A program made the translations under genes and the position numbers. This document shows positions 33,102-44,857 of a stretch of 52,891 nt of DNA, piece after piece. The first letter of the stretch is position 1. Each line of letters starts with the position of its first letter. The stretch lies in contig JAJIRX010000235.1 of NCBI GenBank assembly GCA_023853785.1, positions 1 to 52,891 on the forward strand, given 5' to 3'. Under the pieces are notes generated by a model, which saw only the letters and a list, made by a program, of their open reading frames with translations, ran no database searches and was not told where the DNA came from. Source of the stretch: Psilocybe azurescens. Lineage: Eukaryota; Basidiomycota; Agaricomycetes; Agaricales; Agrocybaceae.

Positions 33102-35103
33102 ATGGGTGTGTGCTTTGACGGGTTTCCTCGTCTTTTTTAATATGCTGATGCTGATCTCTCTCAGGTATTAGCAACACTATGAAGAACATGCTTAGCAGCG
33201 ACAACACGACGGGCGACGAGCGTCCCGGAGTTGGTTTGCAAGGCAATGACCCGGCCTCTAATGTGGACAGTGGTTTGAACAGGAAGCTAGTCGTCTCACC
33301 AATTCCAACCGCGCCACCCATGGCCCTTCTCACAAGCTACCCTCGGGTACTGGCCCCGGCACTTCCGGAAAGCCCAGCAATGTGGCGTCCGAGCTCGCAA
33401 TGCAGCAAGATATGGAACGGGCTAAGACTCAAGGTATCGCCGGATACGGAACAGACGCTGCTGCTGCTGCGGGAAGTGATCTGTCTGGTACCCATCAACC
33501 GAAAAGTATATATTTTTCATGTTCGTGAATTGTTGTATTCTGAAGGCCGTCTCCCAGCTCGCGCTACCGATACAGGTACATCATCTGGTGGAGGCACAGG
33601 TCTCGGATCGTCGTCTAAACGCAACACTCGTGACTCTTATGCGTCAGACACCAACGACGGTCGCGTTCCCGCTCCGGTCAGCAACCCTCGCACTGGGGCT
33701 TTAGATTCTGGATATGATGCCAATCGTATGAATTATTTCTATTTGTTGACGTGAAGTCTGCTTACGTGGTACATGCTCAGGTGGGCGACCCTCTGCCGAT
33801 ACAGAGTACATATATCGCGAACGCGAGTACGAAGCAGATGTTGGCCATGCTGGAAGTATGAGATCTCCCTTTTTCAGCAAGGTTTTCGAGTTAATCTTTT
33901 GTTTTCAGTTTTATCCGGCGACCATAACTTTGGGCACAACAAGAATAGTCCCAAGGACTCCATGCCTACTGCCAATGCGGAAGAGGACACTAACCAACTC
34001 CAGCGTATGTTGAATTATTCAATGTTTATGTGTAACGTATCTAACCATCTTCACAGCCGTCACTCACGAACGGATTCGACACATCGAGACTGAGGAAATT
34101 TCTCGAATCAAGGATCGCGAACGTCACAGTATGTCTTAATGACCTATACGATAATTGTTGTCGCTAAAATACACATTATCCAGTTCATCATGTCCAACAT
34201 CACACTCAACCAATTGTTGCTGCCGAAGAATTAGAGGAGCAGCACAAGTCATTCGTGCGTTCTACAAGAAAATACCTCTGTCTGCCTTATTCAATTCAGA
34301 CACCGCGGACTCTAGATTCATCCCATCACCCACGTCCGCGAGAAACATGCCAACAAGGTCGATGATAACACCTTGTTCGAGGGACAGGTCAACCAGTTCC
34401 ATGACACCCTGGTATGTCCGATCGTTCTTTTCTTATCTTCGTCGTGCTCATTCATATCCTCTCGCCCAGACTCACTCCTCCAAAGAAAGGACCATCATCG
34501 ATAAAGGCACTACCGTGAACGAGACTGTCCATCACCACGTCCACCACGTCATCCAACCCGTCATTGAAAAAGAAAGTGCGTCTCCCATCTTCGAACCTTC
34601 GCTTTATATTCCATTTCCGTGAGCTGATATCCGTCCCTTCTTCGAATAGCCATCGACAGACAACACATCCACACGACGATCCCCATCCACGAGGTCACAC
34701 ACGAGGCGCCCGTCGTCCACCAATCTCAAACCCACGCGCCCGTCCCCATGGAGCATTTCTTGCAGCGCGGAGGCACTTTGCACGGCGCCACCTCCCACGA
34801 GGAGATTTCTAGGAGAGTATTGCACAGCGGGGAGTGCACTCGCGAAGTCGACGGCATCGCAGAGACCATGGAGCGCGATTTGAATCTCAAACAGGTTCGT
34901 CCTCTATTCTATTTCGCTGTCGTCTAGCTTTCTTTCTTTCTTCGTTAGTTGACTTGTGTCTTTGATAGGATCGCGGAGCTCACGCTCACTCTCACACCGA
35001 CGATTCTGACTTGGCAGCTAAGAAAGCGGCTGCCAAACGTCAGGCCTCCGTTAATGTCGACCAACCTGCTACTACTACCACCACTGCTCGCTCCAGGAAC
35101 TAG
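33102..35103 (+). CDS. Histidine-rich hydrophilic protein, function unknown
   Basis: Eleven exons: 33102-33105 (4 nt), 33165-33505, 33546-33725, 33781-33855, 33909-34004, 34057-34128, 34184-34254, 34316-34411, 34470-34575, 34650-34894, 34969-35103. MGISNTMKNMLSS starts an acidic/Gly-rich, soluble, mostly disordered N-half. The C-half has repeating HxxHH blocks: HHVQHHTQPI, VHHHVHHVIQPVIEKE and HIHTTIPIHEVTHE, then HFLQRGG and GECTREVDG, ending in a Lys/Ala and Thr tract. Total 1421 nt; one base is missing near 33285-33300, giving 473 aa. Similar fungal proteins are, as I recall, sometimes labelled allergen-like, but no role is established. No signal peptide or TM, so probably cytosolic; metal binding is possible. 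Confidence 0.72.
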
Positions 35104-35501
35104 ATTCAAAATCAACAATGATGCGATGTTGTTTTCCAAAAAAAGTTGAATCACTGTCTACGCTCACTATCGCGACCGCTGTTGCTGTATCCATAATAGG
35201 ACTGATGTTTTTCATGTAATATGTATATTTGTGTAATAATACTACTTCACTTGTGTCGTATGTAGGTGTCCAGGGGTTTCCACAGTACTCAAACCAAGAA
35301 TTACCTGTGCACGCAACCAACTATGCTTGCGACACCGCAGCTGACATATGCTCAATTTGACTATTAATAACAAGATTACAAAGGACAGCTTAGACTGATA
35401 GCAAATATCCAGCGAAGGTAACAATTGATATAGCAACGAAATAGATAAACGGGCCCTCAAGGTACAATAAGGACAGCGCGCCGTCCAAAATCTAGATAAT
35501 T
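35104..35501. other. Convergent 3' intergenic region
   Basis: Between the His-rich gene and the SNF2-RING gene. No features beyond UTR sequence. Confidence 0.5.
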
Positions 35502-38500
35502 CTAGGTGAGCGTGGACGGGCCAGCAACCTCAATAATCGCAGGAGTGGTAGAGATGTTTCGCGATGGAACGGGATCCGACATTGCGACATCGACATCCGC
35601 GATGATGGGGTCTTCCAGAGGCAGGGCGACCGAAGGTGGAAGTAGGTATTCAAGATCCTCAAACATGTGGGGAAATAATATCGAAAGCATGTCGTCGATC
35701 TTGTATATGAAATCGCCTCGTTGGAGGCCTTTGCGTTTTTCAGGGTTGTCGATACCCTGTTCGCCCTCTTGATTGAACGATGATACGTTGACAGTTCCCA
35801 GTGAGTTCTCTTTGGTATACAAAGATAACCCTTTTCGGGCAGCGAGGTCGAGGATGTTACGCTCAATCGTGCCTAACAGAAAGGGGTGCCATGATCAATA
35901 ACATAACTCAAACGATATAGATAAGTGAATGACTTACCCTCAGCATAGTAGCAGTAAACTATCACGATAAAGAAATCGTTAGTGATCCTCGTAGCAATAT
36001 TGACCAAAGTTCTCACCTTCTGTGGGTCGTGTTTGGCCAAGTCGGTCGATTCGGGCAATAGCTGCATTCATATGAGTAAAACATCCTTGAGATGCACAAA
36101 TACGCCATTTACACACCTTGAATCTCGAAGCTGTGATGGACCACACTTTCAAGAAGGAATACACGAGATGCGCATGTAACGTTCAGGCCAGCATTCTCTC
36201 GTTCCCTGATAAAAAATCATAAGCATTTAGAACCAATCTCGTGTAAAAGTACGAAGCTAACGCACCCATGCAGCAATAGAACCAGAATGTTGGGATCCGC
36301 TGCAAACTTCTCAGCTGCATTTTTGAGCCTTGATCGATCCGCAAGCTTCGGATTCCGTTTTCCAACAAAGCATGTTCAACAACTAATAGCAGGTCAGGTC
36401 AGCCATGGACTGCCAAAGGCGATATTTCTTGATAACCACTGACTATGCAAGGAATCGGCCCATGCAGAAAATACGATGCTTTTGGCACCAGGATCGGTGT
36501 GTTTTAAATACGATATGTGTCGAACCAAGGTTTGAATCTTGCTTCCGAAATCGCCATACGTTTCCATAGTCTGAATGTCTCGAAAGATATTTGGATCTAC
36601 AAGGGGTGTATCAGCATGCCATCTAAAAACTTGTATTATATGTGAGTAGATATTACCAATCCGATTATAAGTGAGCTGTCGACGAGACTGAGGAGCAGGC
36701 TCTCCGCATACCGGTTGCGGGGGTGGTTCAATCTGAGCGGCATTTATGGTGAATCGCTGGACACTGTCAGGATTTATAGCCACACTGACATCGCGAAAAG
36801 AATAAGTCACGTGCAGGCGAAGAAAGGTAAAAAAGCACTAGCCGACAAACAGGGCATGTTTTCCCTCTTTCGCAGCAGCCAGGCTCTCATACACCCTTCA
36901 CAGAAAACATGCGCACTGAAAGAGATATCAAATCCTAGCTTCTAACGAGAACAAAAGCTTAGAAGGACGTACCACTGCGTAATGAAACCCCTAACGAACT
37001 CGCTCCGACAAAGGATACAAGTTTTATCGTCTTCATCAACAACCCCATCATCCTGGTCTTTGGCGAGATTGTCGAGGTACCGCTGTCGCGCGCGTGTCGT
37101 GTTAATCTTGGCCTCCAGCCCCGTCTTTTCTGTGACGCATGCTAAGCCTGCAACTGCAGCTGACTCTTCTTCCCATTCGACCTCTGCGACTGTGTCAGAG
37201 ATCTCTTGCAGTTGGCGGAAATATAGAATCCTCTGGTTGAAAGCTTTTCTAAGAAGGGCAAGGTCCGCGTCGAGTTTATCATGCAGTGAATCTGGTTGAG
37301 TAAAATTTTGAGTTGACAATTAACTGTTATCACAAATACAACATACTTTGCTCAGCGATAAAAAGCCGCAGCTAGTCAACAGCTTCCCCTGACTAAGATT
37401 TTTCTGGGTGGTTTGCTTGCAATATCTTCACAGCAATTCCATTGAGTTCAATCAAAACCTAATCAAATTGATCAGTTACACCTTACAAGCACAAGAAAAC
37501 ACCAAACGAAACTCACACTCTTAATAGATCGCCCATCCAATCGCATCAGTATCTCCTTGCGTTTGGCAGACAGCTCCTCATGCAACACTTCGTGTTCTGG
37601 CTGAATATCTAAGCCTTCAGGAATATCCAACGCTTCAGCAGCAGCCGTGGTCGCCTTCATAGCTGCCTTGGTGTGGCGGAGCTGTTTCTCGCGGACGTCG
37701 TGCGCTGCCAACAGCGTGCGCTCATTCACAAGTGCTTCTCGTCGGTCCGCCAAAATGGCAGCATAGGCTTGCAAGTATGTCTCGACCTCTCCTTGGTCAT
37801 CAAGTGTGCGTTGGTATTCTTGGCCATCGACGTCGTCTTCTCCTGGATTCAAGGGGGTTTTGTGAGGGAGTCCCATGATATGTGTCCTCCATTCCCATGT
37901 GAGATCGGACTGGTCGTTGAGAACCTCTTCAATGATGGTGTTGGCTTCTTCCATCTAAGGTGGGTTCAAGAATGGGTATGATGATATCCATGATAGAAAA
38001 TATGGTACACACCAGATCTGCAGACCGTATGCCACCTTGTCCAAGGAAAGGAAGCTCAACAATCAAATCTTTAAGAATGATAGTCTTTTTGAGTCCTGGA
38101 CCATTGAGCATGGTCATCGCCTTCGCAGCTTCAGTTTCAGTAACTAAATAGGTCCCATGCACACATTAGTCATAAAACATCATCTCAGAAACGTATCCAA
38201 TATACACCTTTCAAAAGCTCACGCCGCAACTTCTCAGCAGCCTGATAGGCAGCATCCTCGTCTACAGATCTCCCAAGCACATGATAAACATCGCCCTGCA
38301 AGAACTTGACTCTATGCAGCAACACATGTCCCTCGCGAAGACGATGCTTCAACGTCCTGCGCTTCACCCGATGCTCTTCTCCCGCGGGGGTCTTAGGAAG
38401 CCCTTTTCTCCTCCGGATCTTCCTCGCCTCCCTCATCCTCTCGTTCATCATCCCTGTCGCGTGCTTTGCCCTTGCCCTTGTCAGTCGCACTTGGTTCAAG

Positions 38501-41500
38501 CGACGATTCCCGTTGTTGACGTAGCAAAGCGGCTTCTTCTATCAGAATTTTGCCTTTAGCGTCATGTTTCGCCAGCGCATCCCTAATTTCTTCAAGATGT
38601 TTGTTTGTGTCTGCTTCGGCCTGTTCAAGCGTCCTCAGAGAATTCTGATAGTGGTCTTCAACGGTATCATCCTTCTGTTGCAACTGGGCATATCGAATGA
38701 GGAGTTGGATCTAGTATAGACATCGTTAGACTGAGAGACGTGGAGATTGCGGAGACTGAATTTACCTTGGCTTTCCAGTCTTCCATCAGATTCTTCCAGT
38801 TCTGGTCTCTCATCGACTGTCATCGACGATATCAGCCACATTTGCAGCTCAAATTACGGCAATGCTTACATGGAGCACCGCATCGATCGTCTTGAGGGCA
38901 CCTGGCTTGTATAGACCGTCGCCTTTCTTCAACAGCTGACCTACCTGTAGCAAAAATTGGGTCAGGTACAATAAATTCTATGCAACGAGATGCATACCTG
39001 AGGATGGGTACAAATACCACGCAATCGACGAATAGCAGACCGGAGTAGATTCCCATTGACCTGCCACCCTTCCGTAGCAGCAACTCCTCTGGCATCAAGC
39101 CCTAGTTGAAGTAAAACCGCCTCGAGAGCTTGATCGTACACCTAAAACCATACCAAAAGGTCAGCAAAAAGGGCAATATGCGACATATTGGAAGAGATCC
39201 TACGTGCTGCTCGACTTTACCCAGTTCAATGCCTACGAGGTAACGCGTTTGCTGAGGAATCGTGAGTTCTGACGTGATGCTCGACTTCATCGTCCTTGAG
39301 GAATACGATAAGAGGCTATCCATCACAGTGTAGCATAAAGGCCCACCTGATCCCATAATGCCTCAAAAAAGCTGCAAAGTCGTCCGCAAAGCCCGGTTTC
39401 AAAAGCCTGTTCCAGAGACGCAGGTTGCCCACAATTTGATCAATACGCAAAAACCTTAATGAAAAGTGGATTTAGCATTGGCAAAAACAAGGAGGGTGGC
39501 GCAGAAAATATACTTGAGAACATGGATGAGATCAGCCATCTGCGATTTAGCTGGTGTCCCTGAAACAGCCAAAGACGATAGGCGAGGAATGAGGGAAACC
39601 ATCTCGCTGCAACATCTGATTAACATTGTCCGAAAATGAAAGAAATCGAACGCTTACGCAGCCTGTCCACCTCCGACCATTTGCACTTCGTCCATGACAA
39701 CGCGCTTCCACTCGACCATAACCAACGGGCTCCTCAGCCGCGCCGACGTGTAATAAATCGCCTCTTCTCTCCTCGGCCTATCAGGCGGCGGACGCGCAAC
39801 ATGTATCTCGCTCCTCAGAACATTGTACGTGGTAATCACCACATCAAACTGATGCACATAATTGCACCAATCGAGGACCTCGCCGTCGTCGCTCCTTGAC
39901 AGCAGACCATCTTGATCCAACTGCCCCTCATCGAGATCGTCAGCCATGGCTTTCTTCTTTCCTAGTCTCTGCGCTTTGGTCTTCCTTTTCTTGGGCTTGG
40001 ACTCGATTTCCAGCTGCTTGAAGCGTTCGAGTTCCCATGGCGTTTTCGTAATGGGGACTTTGACTTTGTCCATCCCTCGTAGACAAGAACCTTCAGTGAA
40101 GGAGCGTGGTTTGCCAATTCCGTCTTCCATTGGGAAGCTAATGAAGGCGGAGTGACAATTAATGTACTCTAGATGCAAAAACTGTTAGAAAAAATAAATA
40201 TGTAGAAACAAGTCATACCTTGATGGCTTTAATGTGGAGATGACCGACTGGATCCCATCGTGTCAAGGCGGGATTCCAGTCCGACGGCGCAGGGTTAAGA
40301 AGCATCAACGCAATAGTTTCTACTGTCTTGCCCAATCCCGGCTCTTCCGCCAACATTGCACCGTATATCGTTGGGAATTCAGGTGCTGAATCTGATAGCT
40401 CTCCGCTTAAGCGGTTGAGATACCAGGTATACTCGCCTTCTTTGACTTCGTTCCAAAACGAAAACTGGCTAGAGGACGTTTGAGCCGTGATGACGCCCTC
40501 TGAAGTGACGGTCATCCCTCTCTCTCCAGTAGCCAAGCGACACTCCGGCATTGGAAAGGGAAAGTGGGTGAGAGGGCCTCCGGCTGCATGAAATTAGTGG
40601 CTTCTTTAGATGGTAAGGGAGGGGCGGGACCCATTGTCGAGTAAAATGAGGAAACCGTGATGGGTTTGTTGTGGCTCGTGGATATTACATCGTCAGAGAG
40701 GTACGCCGCCGTCAAGAGTCGCCTTCGAGAATCTTCAAGAGCTTGTACCTCCCTTTTAGTGGAATGCTTCCAAGGAAATGGGTCCATTATCACGGGATAT
40801 ATGATGGATGCCTTGTAATCTAGCTGTAAAGAAAAGAAAAAGGCTGGGATGGCGAATCATCCTGAGGTTGAAGAATGATTTTCAAATTGGCGTCCAAATG
40901 TGCCCGGCCGGCTTTTTGCAACATTCGAGTGGCTAGGAGGAGGTCCGCTGCAGTATCCGACTGGATGTCGTTCGATTCGGAATCGATACCGAGAGATGGA
41001 ACGAGAAGCAACCAGTCATCATTCGCGAAAGTGAAACGAGAGTCGCAAGAAACGCAAACGGCATGCGCGTCGTCCTTACTAAACTTGATTTCTCCCAGGT
41101 CGATACCTGTGGGACCCGGAGTAAACTCATTCACTGCCAGTAAAGCCTCGCGCAGTTCATCGTCTTCTCTACTCCAAACTCCGAGAGTCAGTTCATCTGG
41201 TCTGGCGAGCCCAGCTCCTTGTGACTCGTCGCTGTCGTAACATATATTCAAAACATGGCGTAAAATAGGAATGACTTCACCGCCAGGGTGACGTCTGGCT
41301 GTACGGCTGGGCCGTTGGATAATCGACCTTGACCTGCAACTGCGAGTCGGAATTGGCACTTTCTGAGCTAATTTCGTGCTGGTCGTAACTTGGAGAACTT
41401 CGCGAACTTCTGGCGCGTTTGAAGATTCTTTCATCTTCAGCGTCCTCGGACGCTTTCCGTTTGCCCTTGAGCTTACGAGCATGTAATACATCTATAGCAG

Positions 41501-41612
41501 CATATATCAATTTAGTCAAGAGCGTGACATTGACATTAGGTCTAAAAGCATTGTTCTGGTTGCTTGGGTATGTTCGAACAGGTAGGCGATGGTTGGAGAC
41601 CGTATTTCTCAT
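35502..41612 (-). CDS. irc20: SNF2-family ATPase with RING finger, SHPRH/Irc20-like
   Basis: Large nuclear DNA-dependent ATPase and likely ubiquitin E3 ligase; SHPRH and yeast Irc20 act in DNA damage tolerance and recombination. About 15 exons. Walker A AEEPGLGKTVE is near 40330, STLIVTPPSLASQW near 40150, the DEVQMVGGGQ box near 39690 and SGTPAKSQMADLIHVL near 39550. A long, partly coiled-coil insert (38700-37450) precedes a split RING: CILCRSEF near 37020 and AHVFCEGCMRAW plus CPVCRLV near 36900-36840. Lobe 2 includes KSIVFSAW and ARIDRLGQTRPTE. Frame breaks lie at about 41283, 40065-40067, 38404-38407 and 36859-36862, mostly homopolymers. Start MRNTVSNHRLP at 41612 is tentative; the frame is open further upstream. 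Estimated about 1,450-1,500 aa. Confidence 0.85.
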
Positions 41613-42199
41613 CGGTTGTGCTTGTTTAGTATGATTTTTTACAGAAAAGAAAAGGAGGCTGGAAACTGGGGATATGGTGATGGTATGAAAGGAAGAGTCA
41701 TTTATTTTTGATGGCCATTTGATCGGGAACGAGAGCGTGAGAACGACACGATCACGTGAATTAATTAATGGCATCCAATTTCGGAACACGATGTTACCTA
41801 AGTGAATGAGATGCTGAACAATGCCTGAACGATAGCTCCATTTCCCCGGAATACACTCAAACTTTATATTTTTATACCTGAACACATATTCTAGATGGTG
41901 CTTAATACTAAAATAAAATTATCGTATACCGTGCGTGCATCTTTCCCCTTTACTTTCTTTGTTGCCTTCAATTTAATTTTCTCTCTACATAGACTTTCTA
42001 TATTAAACAGTTACCATGTCATCGGCAGGCCTAGAAGTTTACCGACGACGAATGTCTAAGAAACCTTGTCATAATATCCCCTGCAGAAATTTCAACCTCG
42101 TCCGTTGCACTTTAATGTGTAGATGCGACATGATATCGGTCCACTGCGTAAGCCTCGATTCCTTCACCCACTTGATACGATAGAAGTACTCATCTCTCT
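41613..42199. other. Intergenic upstream of the SNF2-RING gene
   Basis: Promoter region. An open frame continues upstream of the proposed start to 41885, so the first exon could be longer. AT-rich near 41880-42010. Confidence 0.45.
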
Positions 42200-42762
42200 C
42201 TCTAGATCCCCAGAGACCAGAATTCCAAAGAACAACTTTGCCGTTCCACGGCCCAATTTGTAGGCCCAACGCAACGGCAGATTTGGCACTCTTTTCCACC
42301 TCGAACCAAGTCGATCTGCTTCAGCCTTTACGTGATTTCTGCGCATACCATCGAGTCACCATCTCAAAATACAGTCTCGTCGCCCTCGACCTCGCAGTTG
42401 GCCCTACGTGAAGCCTGAGCGACATGTTCCTCATCAAAGTCAGACCCAACCCGCGCCCAATAGGAACACATAAAAACTTCAAAGTATTAGAGGCTAAAGT
42501 GCTAACGCTGGACTCCAGACTCTCTAGAGTTCTTAGACTGAGCAAAAAATACGAAGGCGTTCGCCGCCAGTTGAGTGGGACTTCAGACCACACCGCAGGG
42601 GAAGGGCGACCTTGGTGGAGTAATGGTGTTCGTTATCAACATCTTTTCAGAATTGATGATGATCATTGCCAAGCATTTTAGAGAGAATACCCTGAACTTG
42701 GTGCCGGTCAACTATGGGTAGAGCCGATAATGAAAATAATGAACAATGGGGACGTCAATTAA
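42200..42762 (+). pseudogene. MYND-finger protein pseudogene
   Basis: Paralogue of the gene at 43367, about 1.1 kb upstream and in the same orientation. Recognisable pieces: FHGPICRPN (tail of the finger), LLQPLRDFCAYHRVTISKYS, VALDLAVGPT, FLIKVRPNPR, LTLDSRLSRV, LGGVMVFVINIF and EPIMKIMNNG before a TAA at 42760. A TGA near 42410 interrupts the frame where the paralogue has a CGG codon, and the zinc-binding cysteines of the N-terminal finger are lost. The 5' limit is approximate. Most likely a dead tandem duplicate. Confidence 0.72.
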
Positions 42763-43366
42763 TGCATTGGTTGACTTAAGGACCAATTTACACCAAGATG
42801 ACTATCTGTATTTAATGTATGCCGTATCTACAACAGCGACAAAGATGAACTTGACCTTTCCACAATGTTTTAAGTGCTTCGAAGCAACTTCGAAACTCCT
42901 ATCTGTATAATACAATAGACCTTTTCAACTATTGGCTTCACCTGCGCGCCCTCTTTTTAGTCATTGCATTTCATTGTACAGCTATTATCTTCACGACTAA
43001 GGCAGGCTTCTGGATACTTGGTCTACCTGATAACTACTACTACTACCCTTTAAAACACGATCACGTGTACCAATTGGTGCCATTAAGTTGGCCCCTGTTG
43101 GCCCTGATTGTCGCGAACATCGGTCAGAAGTCGCATAATGCAAGAACAATGGGCCACTATCCCAGAATGAGGACATATTTTCAGTCATGTTCACATGATC
43201 CAACCCGAAAACGGTTGTTCCGTGCAATTATCCATGCTGTTAAATAGTGTGGGCCCTTTCCTCTTACTTTTTCTCTACCTTACATTTTCCGGTCGCCCAA
43301 GAGGTTCACAGATACAGACTATCTACTTTCTCTCCGAAAATTCTCTTCTATATCTACGCAATCACC
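42763..43366. other. Spacer between MYND pseudogene and gene
   Basis: No separate gene recognised; promoter and CT-rich leader of the MYND gene at its right end. Confidence 0.45.
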
Positions 43367-44127
43367 ATGCCATCAGAACCCAAACAATTCGCACGAAAAC
43401 TATACACTGCATGTCAAAACTTACATTGTGGAAAGTCCAGACTTGACGGTGCCTCCCTTTCCAGGTGCAAGGGCTGCATGATTGCCCTGTACTGTGTAAT
43501 TTTTCATTCTTTCCAAGTCTCCATATACGAAAGAGGACTCATCTCTTTCTACATCCTCAGAATCGAACATGCCAAAGGGAAGCTTGGCCCCACCACAAAG
43601 CTACATGTAGGCTGAATAAACAAGAGCGAGCAGCAGCTGCTGCTGCAGCCATGCTACCTGAATCTGCCTCACACGAAGCCGACCCATTCAAACCTTTACG
43701 CGCATTCTGCGACAGGCACAAACCTACAATCTCACAGTTCGGCCTCGTTGCCTCGACCTTGCCCTCGACCCCACACGGGGCCTTCGTGACATCGTCCTCA
43801 TCAAAGTCAAGTCTAACCCGAGCGCGACAAAGCCGCAAAATTCCTTCACAATGGTTGACGCGGCAGTGCTGCCTCTGGACTCGAGAGTCTCTAGAGTATT
43901 TCGGCGCGGAGGAGTGCGAAGAATACCGTAGCCGGTTGCTCAACTTCAGAAACTTATGCATAGAGAACGGAAACCTTGGTGGAATAATGGTGATAGTCAG
44001 CGACATTGAGAAAAATCTGATGTTCAACTACTCTGTTTCCTTCAGAGAGGAGACTCTGAACTTAATGCCTGGACAACCTTGGATCGAGCCCTTAATGAAC
44101 ATATTAAACAACGGGATCGTTTTGTAA
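43367..44127 (+). CDS. MYND-type zinc-finger protein
   Basis: Two exons: 43367-43495 and 43561-44127. The N-terminus carries a MYND finger with C-x4-C (CQNLHC), RCKGC, LYC, NRTCQ, and HHKATC as the zinc ligands across the intron, after a basic MPSEPKQFARKL start. MYND fingers bind proline-rich partners. The C-terminal region (PLRAFCDRHKPTIS...FGAEECEEYRSRLLNF...MNILNNG) matches the neighbouring pseudogene. Between about 43752 and 43900 the paralogue-conserved frame is shifted by one base: the CC at 43751-43752 is CCC in the paralogue and a compensating shift occurs near 43900. The frame stays open, but about 48 residues as written are probably wrong. Many such genes occur in agaricomycetes; targets are unknown. 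Confidence 0.8.
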
Positions 44128-44857
44128 TCTGGTCATTCATTGGATTCGATTAATTTATCTACCAGTCTGAATATCCGAACGTGTATGTACAGAAACAAAA
44201 ATTGAATTCAGACTTCTCTTTCGAAAACATTTCTAAGTTGAATCGAGACCAGCTGTCGAGGATTGAAACTATCACAGACGCTCCCTTGACCAGCCGTCCA
44301 GCATCTGCGTCTTCGTGGATGCATAGCAAAGGGGTGGGTCGAATTCTCCTCCCATTGCGTATTATATCGCAACCCCGTACTTCAACGTGACCTCATAAAA
44401 CTTGAGCTTGATCCATGGACAATGTCACGATTCTCAATAGATCATTCATCGACCAAGCGCTTCAAGAAGCCACGCACTTACCGTCCGGGACCATACATCT
44501 AACGGATATCCCAGTTCAAACTCTTCTAGATATCTGGAACATACTGAGCCTGTCCGCACGTCCATGTGTCCAGGCGTTCAGCTCGGAAAAGCCTTTCTCG
44601 TGATCCCGTGCGCTGAATGCGTCGCCACAAGTATGTAGGATTTTTATGTAGACTTAATTCTCCGTTACAGAGCCAGTTTAGTTAGCATAAAAATGTATTC
44701 TACAGGACATAAATAAAGTGTTTCTGGGAAGCCTCATCTCCAAGTATCATTCATCTGCAATAAGATCCATAGGAATGAATTATAGCCATGCCGGCGAAAT
44801 ACGAATAATACACAAAAATCATGGGACAAGTACACAAAGAAAAGAAAAAGAGTGCAA
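44128..44857. other. Convergent 3' region of MYND gene and mrd1
   Basis: Short open frames (44181-44390, 44415-44603) have no recognised motif and could be further decayed MYND-related sequence. Confidence 0.4.

Noticed and set aside
43557..44027. 156-codon minus-strand open frame
   Set aside because: Antisense to exon 2 of the MYND gene.
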